Of a DNA stretch of 64,000 nt, positions 36,401 to 43,600 are shown in pieces. A program made the position numbers and the translations under genes. The stretch is from [Leptolyngbya] sp. JSC-1. Lineage in GTDB: Bacteria; Cyanobacteriota; Cyanobacteriia; Elainellales; Elainellaceae. The notes beneath the pieces are model-generated. The model was not told where the DNA came from. It made no database searches and saw only the letters and a list, made by a program, of their open reading frames with translations. The stretch is from the NCBI GenBank assembly GCA_000733415.1, contig KL662191.1:4681423-4745422 (forward strand). Direction: 5' to 3'. Positions within the stretch are counted from its first letter, which is position 1. Each line of letters starts with the position of its first letter.

Positions 36401-39400
36401 GTATTAGGTGATCCAATTGAGATTTCTGGATTAACGCAGGCGTTTCGGCTCAGTACATCAAAGCGGCAATTCTGCGCGATTGGTTCGGTGAAGACAAATG
36501 TAGGCCATTTGAATACAGCTTCTGGCGTTGTCGGCTTCATCAAATCGGTACTCTGCCTCTACCACAAGCAAATCCCGCCCAGTCTGCATTTTGCTACCGC
36601 CAATCCCCAAATCGATTTTGCCAATAGCCCCTTTTATGTCAATACTAAGCTGACACCGTGGAAACGAACCAATCATCCGCGTCGGGCTGGCGTCAACTCC
36701 TTGGGAATTGGCGGCACCAATGCCCATGTAATCTTAGAAGAAGCGAATTTAGAAACAAGCGATCGGCCTTCAGGCATTCCAGCCACAGACAAACCTTATG
36801 TCTTCACCCTGTCGGCTAAAACTGAGACAGCTTTGCGAGAATTGACGCAGCGATATGTAGATCACATAGAAAGCAACCCCAATGTATCTTTGGCTAATCT
36901 ATGTTTTACAACCAATGTGGGCCGAGCACATTTCGATCATCGTCTTAGCTTTGTTACGACTTCTCTAGCAGAATTGCAGCAAAAATTGGCTCGAAAATTA
37001 ACTGATTGGGCTACTACAGATATCGATATATTTCAAGCTCAAGTTGCTTCATCCAGTCAACCTAACATCGTCTTTTTATTCACTGGTCAGGGTTCCCAAT
37101 ATGTTGGTATGGGACGGGAGCTGTATGAAACCTCGCCAGTCTTTCGGGACGCACTGAATCGGTGTGATCAGTTATTGCAGGCGGAGTTGGGGGAGTCGAT
37201 TTTGGCGGTGATGTGGGCAGATGGAGAAGATGCGGCTCGTGAGCATCGCCGAACGAGGGAAGATCGGTTGAGTCAGACGAGGTATACGCAGCCGGCGTTG
37301 TTTGTGTTGGAGTATGGGTTGGCGCAGGTGTGGTTGTCGTGGGGGGTGCGGCCTAGTGCGGTGCTGGGGCATAGTGTGGGCGAGTATGTGGCGGCCTGTG
37401 TGGCGGGGGTGTTTAGTTTGGAGGATGCGCTGAAGCTGGTTGCGGCTAGGGGACGATTGATCCAATCCTTGCCGGCTGGAACTATGTGTGCAGTTATGGC
37501 AGATGAGAGTAGGGTAAATCAATTGATTGAGAAATGTAGAGATGAAATTAGTATTGCTGCCGTGAATGGAGCTGAGAATGTAGTGATTTCCGGCTCCGAA
37601 AACGCAATGCAGCAGGTTCTGGCTGACCTGAAAACCCAAGGCATCAAGACCAAACAGCTCAATGTCTCCCATGCCTTTCACTCGCCGATGCTGCAACCCA
37701 TCTTGGCGGAATTTGAGCAGGTTGCCCAGCAAGTTACTTATCATCTGCCCCAAATCGATCTGATTTCTACCCTGAGCGGTCAGTTCGCCACTGAAGCGAT
37801 TGCTACTCCCGCCTATTGGTGTCAGCATCTTTGTCAGTCGGTACGTTTTGCGGACGGCATAGCTACTCTATACAACGCGGGTTACCAAATTTCAATTGAA
37901 TGCGGCCCCAGTCCAATTCTAACCAGCATGGCCGAATCCCCAATATCCTCTGCTACATCACTGCTTTACCTCTATAGCCTTCACCCCAACCAACCCAACT
38001 GGCATTCTCTCTTGTGTAGTCTAGCCCAACTCTATGTACATGGCCTTTCTATTGACTGGGATTCTGTTCACGCGCCTCATCGCCACCAACGCATCTCTCT
38101 CCCTTCCTACCCCTTCCAACGCCAACCCCACTGCTTCCCCCTCCCTCTCCCATCTCCCCCATCTCCCCCACCTTTCCTCGTTCGGCGGCGCTCACGAGCC
38201 GCATCTTCCCCACCCCCCCACCCCCTCCTGGGTTACCGCATTCCTTCTCCCATCCAAGCTGCTCTATTTCAAGCGACAATTTCCCCCACGTCTCCACCTT
38301 TTCTGCGCGATCATCAGGTCGATCAACGTATCGTTTTCCCTGCCACTGCGTTTATTGAAATGGCGTTAGCAGCCATAGGCGCAAATTCAAAGATACAACC
38401 AAAATCGTCTTGGATCTGTCTGGAGAACCTAACGATACAACAAGCTTTGATATTAGCTGAAACGAGAACGGAAACACTTCAGTTGATTCTAGAACCCACA
38501 ACTGACTTTAAGATTTATAGCTTGCAGCCCGATTCAGAGAATTGGCAACTGCACTGCACCGGATGCGGCACTCTCCTAAACGAATTTGAATTCCCGCACC
38601 CAATTGATCTAGAAACATTGCGATGCTCGTTTTCTGAAACCTATTCGGTAAGTGAACATTATCGCTACTGTCAACAGCAGGGATTGAATTATGGTGAACG
38701 CTTTCAAGCGGTACAGCAGATTTGGTGGCGCGAAGCCGAAGCACTAGGGAAAATCCACCTGCCGGCCTCGGTTGCACCGGAACCCTATTATTTGCATCCC
38801 GTATTGCTCGATGCTGCCTTTCAGGTAATTGCGGCTGTACTGCCGGTAACGGCTCGTGCTACCTATCTACCCGTTAGCGTGGCTCGTTTGTCCTGGTTTA
38901 AGCAGACCGGACTGCTGCTCTGGAGTTATGTCAAGCTTCATCCCTGGCGAAGGGATTCTCAAATGACTTCAGAAAGCCCTGCCACCCTAACGGTCGATAT
39001 TCAGCTTCTGAATGCAGATTGGGAGCTAGTAGCCCAAGTTGAGTGCCTTACCCTGCAACGAAGCCGTGAAATTCTTCAATCCACTCAAATAATGTCTACA
39101 TTGATATCCACACCAATGTCTGCAACAAATGCTTGGCAACACTGGCTCTACCAAGTCGAGTGGCAGCCCCAGACCCAATTCGCGCAATCAGAATTTACCG
39201 ATGTCGGCACATGGCTGATTTTTGCCGATCAGCAAGGCGTCGGTGCACAGCTCGCGGCACACTTGGCAAATCAAGCGCAATCATGCTGTTTGGTCTATCC
39301 GCAGGGTTCCTCATCGCCTCTAACTGAAACCACGCCCAGCTATTGCATCGACCCTACCGATCCCGCCGCCTTCGAGCAATTGCTAGTCCAGGTCGGACAA

Positions 39401-42061
39401 CCCATGACCCTAAAAGGCGTGATTTACCTCTGGAGTTTAGACGCCCATCCAGACCTCGAAATCACCGCTGCCGTTGAGCAGAGCTGTCGTGGTGCACTCC
39501 ACCTGATCCAAGCCCTAGCAACCGTCGTATTTCCCCAACCGCCCCACTGTTGGCTCGTCACCGCTGGAGCGCAGACCGTCGGCACCCGTCCCCTCACTGC
39601 TCCCGCCCAAACCTGCCTCTGGGGCCTAGCCAAAACCGCCATGCTAGAACACCCTGAACTTCCCACCATCTGCATCGACCTCGACCCCCAACACCTAGAC
39701 CAAGCCCCCGTCCAACTCCTAGCCGAACTCCACTCCAGCCAACCCCACGCTCAAATCGCCTACACCCAAACCACCCGCCACACCGCCCACCTAGTCAACC
39801 TTGCACCCCCATCCCCCCTCGTTCGGCGACGCTCACGAGCCGCATCTCCCCCACCCCTCCACCTCACCCTCTCCCAACGCGGCACCCTCGACCACCTCAC
39901 CTGGCAGCCCACCCAGCGGCGGACGCCCCAACCCGACGAAGTGGAAATTCGCGTCCAGGCGACGGGATTAAATTTCCGCGATTTGCTGAATGCGTTGGAC
40001 CATTATCCCGGCGAAGCAGGACCGCTGGGGCTGGAATGTGTCGGAGAAGTGGTGACAGTAGGTGCAGCGGTGCAGGACTTCAGGATTGGCGATGCGGTGA
40101 TAGCAATTGCGCCGGGTAGTTTCAGTCAATATGTGACCGTGAAAGCAGCCTTGGTTGCTCTCAAACCAGACTCACTGGATTTTGCGGCAGCAGCTACCAT
40201 TCCCACCGCATTTTTGACCGCCTATCATGCACTAATCGAACTAGCCCAACTGCAAGCCGGAGAACGAGTGTTAATTCATGCCGCGGCAGGCGGAGTTGGT
40301 CAGGCCGCAATTCAAATTGCGCAGCAAATCGGAGCCACTGTATTAGCCACCGCTGCTCCCAGTAAATGGGAATGGCTGCACTCCCAAGGCGTAAAGCAGG
40401 TCTACAGCTCCCGCGATCTAGGTTTTGCAGATGCCATAATATACGATACGAATAACGCAGGCGTAGATGTAATTCTGAATAGCTTAACAAATGAATTCAT
40501 TCCCAAAAGTTTAGCCTTGCTGCGTCCCGGCGGGCGCTTTGTTGAAATCGGCAAAACCGGAGCCTGGCAACCCGAACAAGTCGCTGCAATCCGGCCTGAT
40601 ATAGATTACTTCCTAGTCGATCTAGTTCAGCGCACCCAAGACCATCCAGAGCAAATCCAGACCACGCTGAAGCATCTGCTGCCCCAATTCGCCTCCGGCC
40701 AGCTTCACCCCCTCCCCCGCACCCTCTTCACCGCTGACCGCGTAACCGCAGCCTTCCGCTGCATGCAGCAATCCAAACATATCGGCAAGATCCTCATCAC
40801 TCACCCCCTCACCGCTCCACCCCCTCACCCCCTCACCCCCTCACCCCCTCACCCCCTCACCCCCTCACTCATTCACCAAACCGGCAGCTACCTAATCACC
40901 GGCGGCTACGGCAGCCTCGGCCTCCAAATCGCCCGTTGGCTAATCGACCAAGGTGCCACCCACCTGATTTTAGTCGGACGCCACGCCCCCTCCCCCCAAG
41001 CCCAAGCCATTCTGCAAGAACTCCAACAGCGCGCCACCCTTGACCTAATCCAAGCCGACATCAGCAACCCAATCGAAGCCAACTCCCCCATCTCCTCCAA
41101 CTCCCTCCGCTCCCCCACCTCCCCCCTACGCGGCATCATCCACGCCGCCGGTCTGCTCGACGATGGGATTTTACTGCAGCAAACCTGGGACCGCTTCCAA
41201 ACCATAATGGCTGCCAAAGTCCAGGGAGCCTGGAATCTGCACTGCCTGACGCAAGATTGGCCGCTCGATTTCTTTGTCATGTTTTCGTCTGCCGCGTCGC
41301 TGATTGGTTCTGCCGGACAGGCCAACTATGCCGCAGCGAATGCGTTTCTCGATGGGTTAGCGGCAATGCGACAATCGCAAGGACTGCCCGGTTTGAGCAT
41401 CAATTGGGGCGCGTGGAGTCAGATTGGCATGGCGGCGCAGCTATCCTCTGAGCGATCGTTCGATTCGCAGCAGGGCATGGGGGCCATTGCGCCAGAACAA
41501 GGATTAGCCGCGTTTGAGTATCTGCTGAGCCAGCCTGCCGCCCAAGTTGGAGTTTTGCCGATTGATCGGGCCAATTGGAATCCGCCGGCCACACCCCTTT
41601 TCGCGGAGTTCTCTGACCTTGCGCTAGTGGAAACGCCATCGGCATCTATGCAATCACTTTTGATCGACCAACTCCGGGCAGCGCCCGCAGCGGAACGGCA
41701 GGTGATACTGATTAACTACCTCACGGCCCAAGTTGCCAAAATTCTGGGCGTCAGTCCGGCAGGAATTGATCCGCAGCAGGGCTTGTCAGAACAGGGCATT
41801 GATTCCCTCACCTCAGTTGAGCTACGCAACCAGCTCCAAACCCAGTTAAACTGCCGTCTACCGGCCACACTTTTGTTTGACTATCCCACCATCGCGGCTC
41901 TGAGCGATTATTTGACTCAAATGATTTTGCCTGCGTCGGGTCACCCAAGCGCTCCAGACAGTAAGCCACCAGCCGTGTTTACAGTCGAGGCAATTGAGAA
42001 CCTTTCCGAAGCCGAGGCCGAAGCCTTATTGCTGCGAGAGCTAGACCGCCTCACGGATTAG
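33437..42061 (+). CDS. Type I modular polyketide synthase, FAAL-ACP-KS-AT-DH-ER-KR-ACP
   Basis: A 2874-residue synthase. Fatty-acyl-AMP ligase: about 25-560 (LLLFTSGSTGTPKG near 190, PKTNLGKIQR near 532). ACP1: phosphopantetheine S608 in GGNSVLL. KS: about 665-1100 with C848, H984, H1024. AT: about 1210-1500 with S1313 (GHSVGEY) and H1415 in HAFHS, predicting malonyl-CoA. DH: H1626 and D1792. A structural KR half (about 1870-2100), ER (about 2130-2440, AAAGGVGQAA), and KR (TGGYGSLG near 2487, Y2631) follow. ACP2: S2790 in GIDSL. The acidic tail (NLSEAEAEALLLREL) resembles a docking segment, yet no second PKS gene or thioesterase follows. It probably activates a fatty acid and adds one fully reduced two-carbon unit. 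It overlaps arsR by 11 bp at the 3' end. Confidence 0.93.
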   Translation: MTQDAINQPLAISIGAAVPEQVQSVPLADWLNRAAAQPTGITYLLPDQTIVTQTYAELRHQAASVLQGLRRLGLRPGDAVILHCAASSALLTAFWGCILGGFVPVPLAVAPDYSAESSQIHGKAALFRDAMTLLENPPILTDQALQPQLQSFCQRVDCQPCAILTLEALLNETPATEFYAADPDDLALLLFTSGSTGTPKGVMLSGRNLIASVYGMATANRLTSDSISLNWMPLEHVASLVMFHLTQMYLGCDQIHVANELVLQQPLRWLDWINQYRVTHTWAPNFAYSLINDRAGEMQSRAWDLSCLRWMGNGAEAVVGKTTRRFLQLLADYGLNQTVVSPGYGMSETCSGIVHSHQFALDVTSDEDTFVDVGLPIPGVTLRIVDENSQILPEATIGRLQVQGLTIMQGYYRQPDLTQSVFTPDGWFDTGDLAFLQAGRLTITGRQKEVIIINGVNYYSHEIEAAVEQLEGVAVSFTAACAVRLPNDSTDRLAIFFSPLTESVEPLIKAIRRQVAQTIGITPSVVIPLPQTEIPKTNLGKIQRRQLVERFAAGEFDSLVSSLAATTASLRDQPQNQLERQIAQIWQDVLRLPAVGVQDNFFELGGNSVLLMQVLQRLQSELAPSLTAVTLFQYPTIAALARHLSRVEPPRMNPTKRATAVGNADIAVIGMACRFPGANSIDQFWKNLCDGVESITFFSDAELLAAGVDPSLAQHPNYVKASPILDCDITAFDAEFFGYSPNEAKLLDPQQRLLLECAWESLEDAGYNPPAYTGAIGLYAGAAMNTYLLNHVYPNRDQLDANDSLRVLSLSSMGGFQLTVANDKDYLTTRVSYKLNLTGPSVNLQTACSTSLVAIHMARQSLLNGECDMALAGGVAVHTPQQMGHLYQDGMILSPDGHCRAFDAQAAGTIFGSGVGTVVLKRLEQAIADGDRVYAVIKGSAIGNDGGQKVGYFAPQAEGQTRVTAEALAAANIDPTTIGYVEAHGTGTVLGDPIEISGLTQAFRLSTSKRQFCAIGSVKTNVGHLNTASGVVGFIKSVLCLYHKQIPPSLHFATANPQIDFANSPFYVNTKLTPWKRTNHPRRAGVNSLGIGGTNAHVILEEANLETSDRPSGIPATDKPYVFTLSAKTETALRELTQRYVDHIESNPNVSLANLCFTTNVGRAHFDHRLSFVTTSLAELQQKLARKLTDWATTDIDIFQAQVASSSQPNIVFLFTGQGSQYVGMGRELYETSPVFRDALNRCDQLLQAELGESILAVMWADGEDAAREHRRTREDRLSQTRYTQPALFVLEYGLAQVWLSWGVRPSAVLGHSVGEYVAACVAGVFSLEDALKLVAARGRLIQSLPAGTMCAVMADESRVNQLIEKCRDEISIAAVNGAENVVISGSENAMQQVLADLKTQGIKTKQLNVSHAFHSPMLQPILAEFEQVAQQVTYHLPQIDLISTLSGQFATEAIATPAYWCQHLCQSVRFADGIATLYNAGYQISIECGPSPILTSMAESPISSATSLLYLYSLHPNQPNWHSLLCSLAQLYVHGLSIDWDSVHAPHRHQRISLPSYPFQRQPHCFPLPLPSPPSPPPFLVRRRSRAASSPPPHPLLGYRIPSPIQAALFQATISPTSPPFLRDHQVDQRIVFPATAFIEMALAAIGANSKIQPKSSWICLENLTIQQALILAETRTETLQLILEPTTDFKIYSLQPDSENWQLHCTGCGTLLNEFEFPHPIDLETLRCSFSETYSVSEHYRYCQQQGLNYGERFQAVQQIWWREAEALGKIHLPASVAPEPYYLHPVLLDAAFQVIAAVLPVTARATYLPVSVARLSWFKQTGLLLWSYVKLHPWRRDSQMTSESPATLTVDIQLLNADWELVAQVECLTLQRSREILQSTQIMSTLISTPMSATNAWQHWLYQVEWQPQTQFAQSEFTDVGTWLIFADQQGVGAQLAAHLANQAQSCCLVYPQGSSSPLTETTPSYCIDPTDPAAFEQLLVQVGQPMTLKGVIYLWSLDAHPDLEITAAVEQSCRGALHLIQALATVVFPQPPHCWLVTAGAQTVGTRPLTAPAQTCLWGLAKTAMLEHPELPTICIDLDPQHLDQAPVQLLAELHSSQPHAQIAYTQTTRHTAHLVNLAPPSPLVRRRSRAASPPPLHLTLSQRGTLDHLTWQPTQRRTPQPDEVEIRVQATGLNFRDLLNALDHYPGEAGPLGLECVGEVVTVGAAVQDFRIGDAVIAIAPGSFSQYVTVKAALVALKPDSLDFAAAATIPTAFLTAYHALIELAQLQAGERVLIHAAAGGVGQAAIQIAQQIGATVLATAAPSKWEWLHSQGVKQVYSSRDLGFADAIIYDTNNAGVDVILNSLTNEFIPKSLALLRPGGRFVEIGKTGAWQPEQVAAIRPDIDYFLVDLVQRTQDHPEQIQTTLKHLLPQFASGQLHPLPRTLFTADRVTAAFRCMQQSKHIGKILITHPLTAPPPHPLTPSPPHPLTPSLIHQTGSYLITGGYGSLGLQIARWLIDQGATHLILVGRHAPSPQAQAILQELQQRATLDLIQADISNPIEANSPISSNSLRSPTSPLRGIIHAAGLLDDGILLQQTWDRFQTIMAAKVQGAWNLHCLTQDWPLDFFVMFSSAASLIGSAGQANYAAANAFLDGLAAMRQSQGLPGLSINWGAWSQIGMAAQLSSERSFDSQQGMGAIAPEQGLAAFEYLLSQPAAQVGVLPIDRANWNPPATPLFAEFSDLALVETPSASMQSLLIDQLRAAPAAERQVILINYLTAQVAKILGVSPAGIDPQQGLSEQGIDSLTSVELRNQLQTQLNCRLPATLLFDYPTIAALSDYLTQMILPASGHPSAPDSKPPAVFTVEAIENLSEAEAEALLLRELDRLTD
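37228..37257 (-). repeat. 30-bp dispersed element, copy in the AT domain (reverse)
   Basis: The reverse complement matches the elements at 38177-38206 and 39818-39847, differing only at the variable centre. Here it encodes the EDAAREHRRTRE stretch between LAVMWADG and YTQPALF in the AT domain, where related ATs have a shorter, non-basic loop. Confidence 0.85.
38177..38206 (+). repeat. 30-bp dispersed element, copy before the DH domain
   Basis: The element begins CTCGTTCGGCGG and ends GAGCCGCATCT, with CTCGT/ACGAG as inverted ends of its first part. It encodes LVRRRSRAAS in the linker between AT and DH, surrounded by C-rich DNA giving PPSPPP-type sequence. Confidence 0.88.
39818..39847 (+). 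repeat. 30-bp dispersed element, copy before the ER domain
   Basis: One mismatch to the copy at 38177-38206. It encodes LVRRRSRAAS again, now in the linker between the structural KR half and ER, again flanked by C-rich low-complexity DNA. Confidence 0.88.
40818..40865 (+). repeat. Octanucleotide microsatellite (CACCCCCT x6) between ER and KR
   Basis: Six perfect tandem copies of an 8-bp unit inside the PKS coding sequence encode HPLTPSPP repeats. Because eight is not a multiple of three, loss or gain of one unit would shift the frame before the KR and ACP2 domains. Confidence 0.95.
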
Positions 42062-42413
42062 GATTGGGCAACGCTAACGCATTTCTGAGAGCCTCAATTT
42101 GGGCGGGTACGAGTTGGTAATAGATCCAATTGCCCCGGCGTTCTCGGCGCAGCAAACCAGCTTCATGCAGCACTTTCAAATGATGGCTGACCGTGGGCTG
42201 AGATAATCCCAGCGGTTCGGTCAGTTCGCAAACGCAGGCTTCCGCATTCGGTTGGGCAGCAATCAAACTGAGGAGTTGCAAGCGGGCCGGTTCCCCCAGA
42301 ACGCGAAACAGCGCAGCAAGCTGTGCGGCTTCATCTGGTTGGATGCCGCTTGACAAGATGGGAGTACAGCAGACGAAAGGAAGGGCGGAGTTTTTTACGC
42401 TTCTATTTTTCAT
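42051..42413 (-). CDS. arsR: ArsR-family metalloregulator (first copy)
   Basis: A 120-residue winged-helix repressor of the ArsR/SmtB family. The recognition helix region reads LSQPTVSHHLKVLHEAGLLRRER. An As(III)-type cysteine pair appears in ACVCEL (CxC at the alpha-3 helix). An extra Cys pair (FVCC) lies near the N-terminus. It is divergent from arsI, with the shared 85-bp region full of inverted repeats, so it should repress both itself and arsI and release DNA on binding arsenite or methylarsenite. Its 3' end overlaps the PKS stop by 11 bp. Confidence 0.92.
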   Translation of the reverse strand: MKNRSVKNSALPFVCCTPILSSGIQPDEAAQLAALFRVLGEPARLQLLSLIAAQPNAEACVCELTEPLGLSQPTVSHHLKVLHEAGLLRRERRGNWIYYQLVPAQIEALRNALALPNPNP

Positions 42414-42454
42414 ATTTCTATATTGACATCTATCGATATCTTTGCCAGAATATC

Positions 42455-42476
42455 GACATCAATCAATATTGATGTC
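42455..42476. promoter_or_regulatory. ArsR operator between arsR and arsI
   Basis: A perfect 9-bp inverted repeat GACATCAAT / ATTGATGTC around a CAAT spacer. Partial copies of the same half-site (ATTGACATC at 42422, GATGTCTATCAATAT to 42486) flank it, covering the region up to the arsI ribosome site. Spacing fits a dimeric ArsR site. Confidence 0.8.
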
Positions 42477-42498
42477 TATCAATATAGGAGGAACCCCG

Positions 42499-42939
42499 AT
42501 GTCTCGTGTACAGCTAGCCCTGAATGTGAGTGATGTCGATGCGGCTGTTGATTTCTACAGCAAGCTATTTCAAGCCGAACCTGCCAAGCGACGCCCTGGC
42601 TATGCCAATTTTGCGATTGCGAACCCGCCGCTGAAGCTAGTGCTAATCGAGAACGCTCAGGCTGCCGGATCGCTGAACCACTTGGGGGTGGAAGTGGAAA
42701 CTACCTCTGAAGTGACCACGGCAACCAATCGGCTCAAGGCGTTAGAGCTATTGACCGTCAGTGAGAATCAGGTGGACTGTTGCTATGCGCTGCAAAATAA
42801 AGTGTGGGTAGAAGATCCAGACGGTGCCCCTTGGGAAATTTATACGGTTTTAGCCGACTCCACGGCACAGAGAGCGATACAGCCGACTCCGGTTAATGTG
42901 CAGGAACCCAAAGCGTGCTGTTCTGGGCGCATTGCTTAA
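42499..42939 (+). CDS. arsI: ArsI-type C-As lyase (VOC dioxygenase)
   Basis: ArsI is a non-heme iron dioxygenase that demethylates trivalent methylarsenicals and removes aromatic groups from phenylarsenicals. About 146 residues. The vicinal cysteine pair for arsenic is visible (C94-C95 in VDCCYAL), with candidate metal ligands Q5, H61 (NHLGVEVET) and E113 (PWEIYTV). The C-terminal KACCSGRIA adds another Cys pair. The true start is the ATG at 42499 with AGGAGG eight bases before; an upstream in-frame start at 42442 would run through the operators and is rejected. Transcribed divergently from arsR. Confidence 0.92.
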   Translation: MSRVQLALNVSDVDAAVDFYSKLFQAEPAKRRPGYANFAIANPPLKLVLIENAQAAGSLNHLGVEVETTSEVTTATNRLKALELLTVSENQVDCCYALQNKVWVEDPDGAPWEIYTVLADSTAQRAIQPTPVNVQEPKACCSGRIA

Positions 42940-43056
42940 TTGTTGCTTGATATTGTTGCTTGATTACGAATTCAAGGGGGCAGGTTCTTGCCTGTTCCCC
43001 ATCCCCCTTTAGAATGGAAGCAGCGAACTCTTCGCCAAAGGTGAACTTACCCATCA

Positions 43057-43093
43057 ATCAAGTTTGATTAATTCTCATCAATAAAATTTGATG
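43057..43093. promoter_or_regulatory. Operators over the start of the second arsR
   Basis: Two inverted repeats: ATCAAGTTTGAT at 43057-43068, and CATCAA-N6-TTGATG at 43076-43093. The second includes the ATG start codon of the gene it controls, implying tight autorepression. The same 6-6-6 site recurs at 43498-43515. Confidence 0.8.
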
Positions 43094-43414
43094 CAAAAGC
43101 TGAATTCCTATTCCTCTAAATCGATTGCTGCTGGATTTCACGCCCTATCTGAGCCATTGCGCCTGCAAATTCTCAATTTGTTGCGAACCCAAGAGCTTTG
43201 TGTTTGTGAGCTGTGTGAAAAGCTAGATGTGCCCCAATCTAAACTGTCGTTTCACCTCAAAACTCTCAAAGAGGTGGGGTTAGTACATGCACGCCAGGAA
43301 GGACGCTGGATTTACTATGGTTTGAATTTAGCGCAGCTTGTAGCAATGGAGCAGTACCTGGCCGAGTTTCGCCGCTTCAGCGTTTTGGCTCCGGCTCGAC
43401 CCTGTGACGAGTAG
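43091..43414 (+). CDS. arsR2: ArsR-family metalloregulator (second copy)
   Basis: A 107-residue ArsR/SmtB repressor differing from the first copy. The metal site is ELCVCELCEKL (C-x-C plus a third Cys three residues on). The recognition helix is PQSKLSFHLKTLKEVGLVHARQEGRWIYY. The ATG at 43091 is part of its own operator; a TTG one codon earlier is in frame but unlikely. It lies upstream of the phosphate-binding-protein/aquaporin/arsC/arsH run, whose first gene carries the same operator, so it is the probable regulator of that operon. Confidence 0.92.
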   Translation: MQKLNSYSSKSIAAGFHALSEPLRLQILNLLRTQELCVCELCEKLDVPQSKLSFHLKTLKEVGLVHARQEGRWIYYGLNLAQLVAMEQYLAEFRRFSVLAPARPCDE

Positions 43415-43497
43415 CTGACTAGATAGTTTAGGCAGAATTTTTCAGAAATTTAAATTTTTGTGTCACTTGCGGAGCGAGTAATCTGCAACACTTGACT

Positions 43498-43515
43498 CAT
43501 CAAGTTTAATTGATG
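43498..43515. promoter_or_regulatory. ArsR2 operator upstream of the arsenic operon
   Basis: CATCAA-GTTTAA-TTGATG, a perfect 6-bp inverted repeat with 6-bp spacer, identical in its half-sites to the one over the arsR2 start. It sits about 85 bp before the phosphate-binding-protein gene. Confidence 0.8.
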
Positions 43516-43600
43516 TATTAATATCTCAGCTTGCTATGTGTAAAGCTTTACTTAGGCATTAGCTTCATTTCTCTTCCTCTTCCCCTGCGGAGGTTTTACG

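Noticed and set aside
33437..42061. Identity as heterocyst glycolipid synthase (HglE) or olefin synthase (Ols)
   Set aside because: FAAL-ACP loading resembles Ols, but sulfotransferase and thioesterase domains are missing and a DH and ER are present; HglE has no FAAL loading. No symbol is given.
42442..42498. Longer N-terminus for ArsI
   Set aside because: The extra codons are the ArsR operator region (repeated ATCAATATTGAT), and a strong AGGAGG precedes the ATG at 42499.
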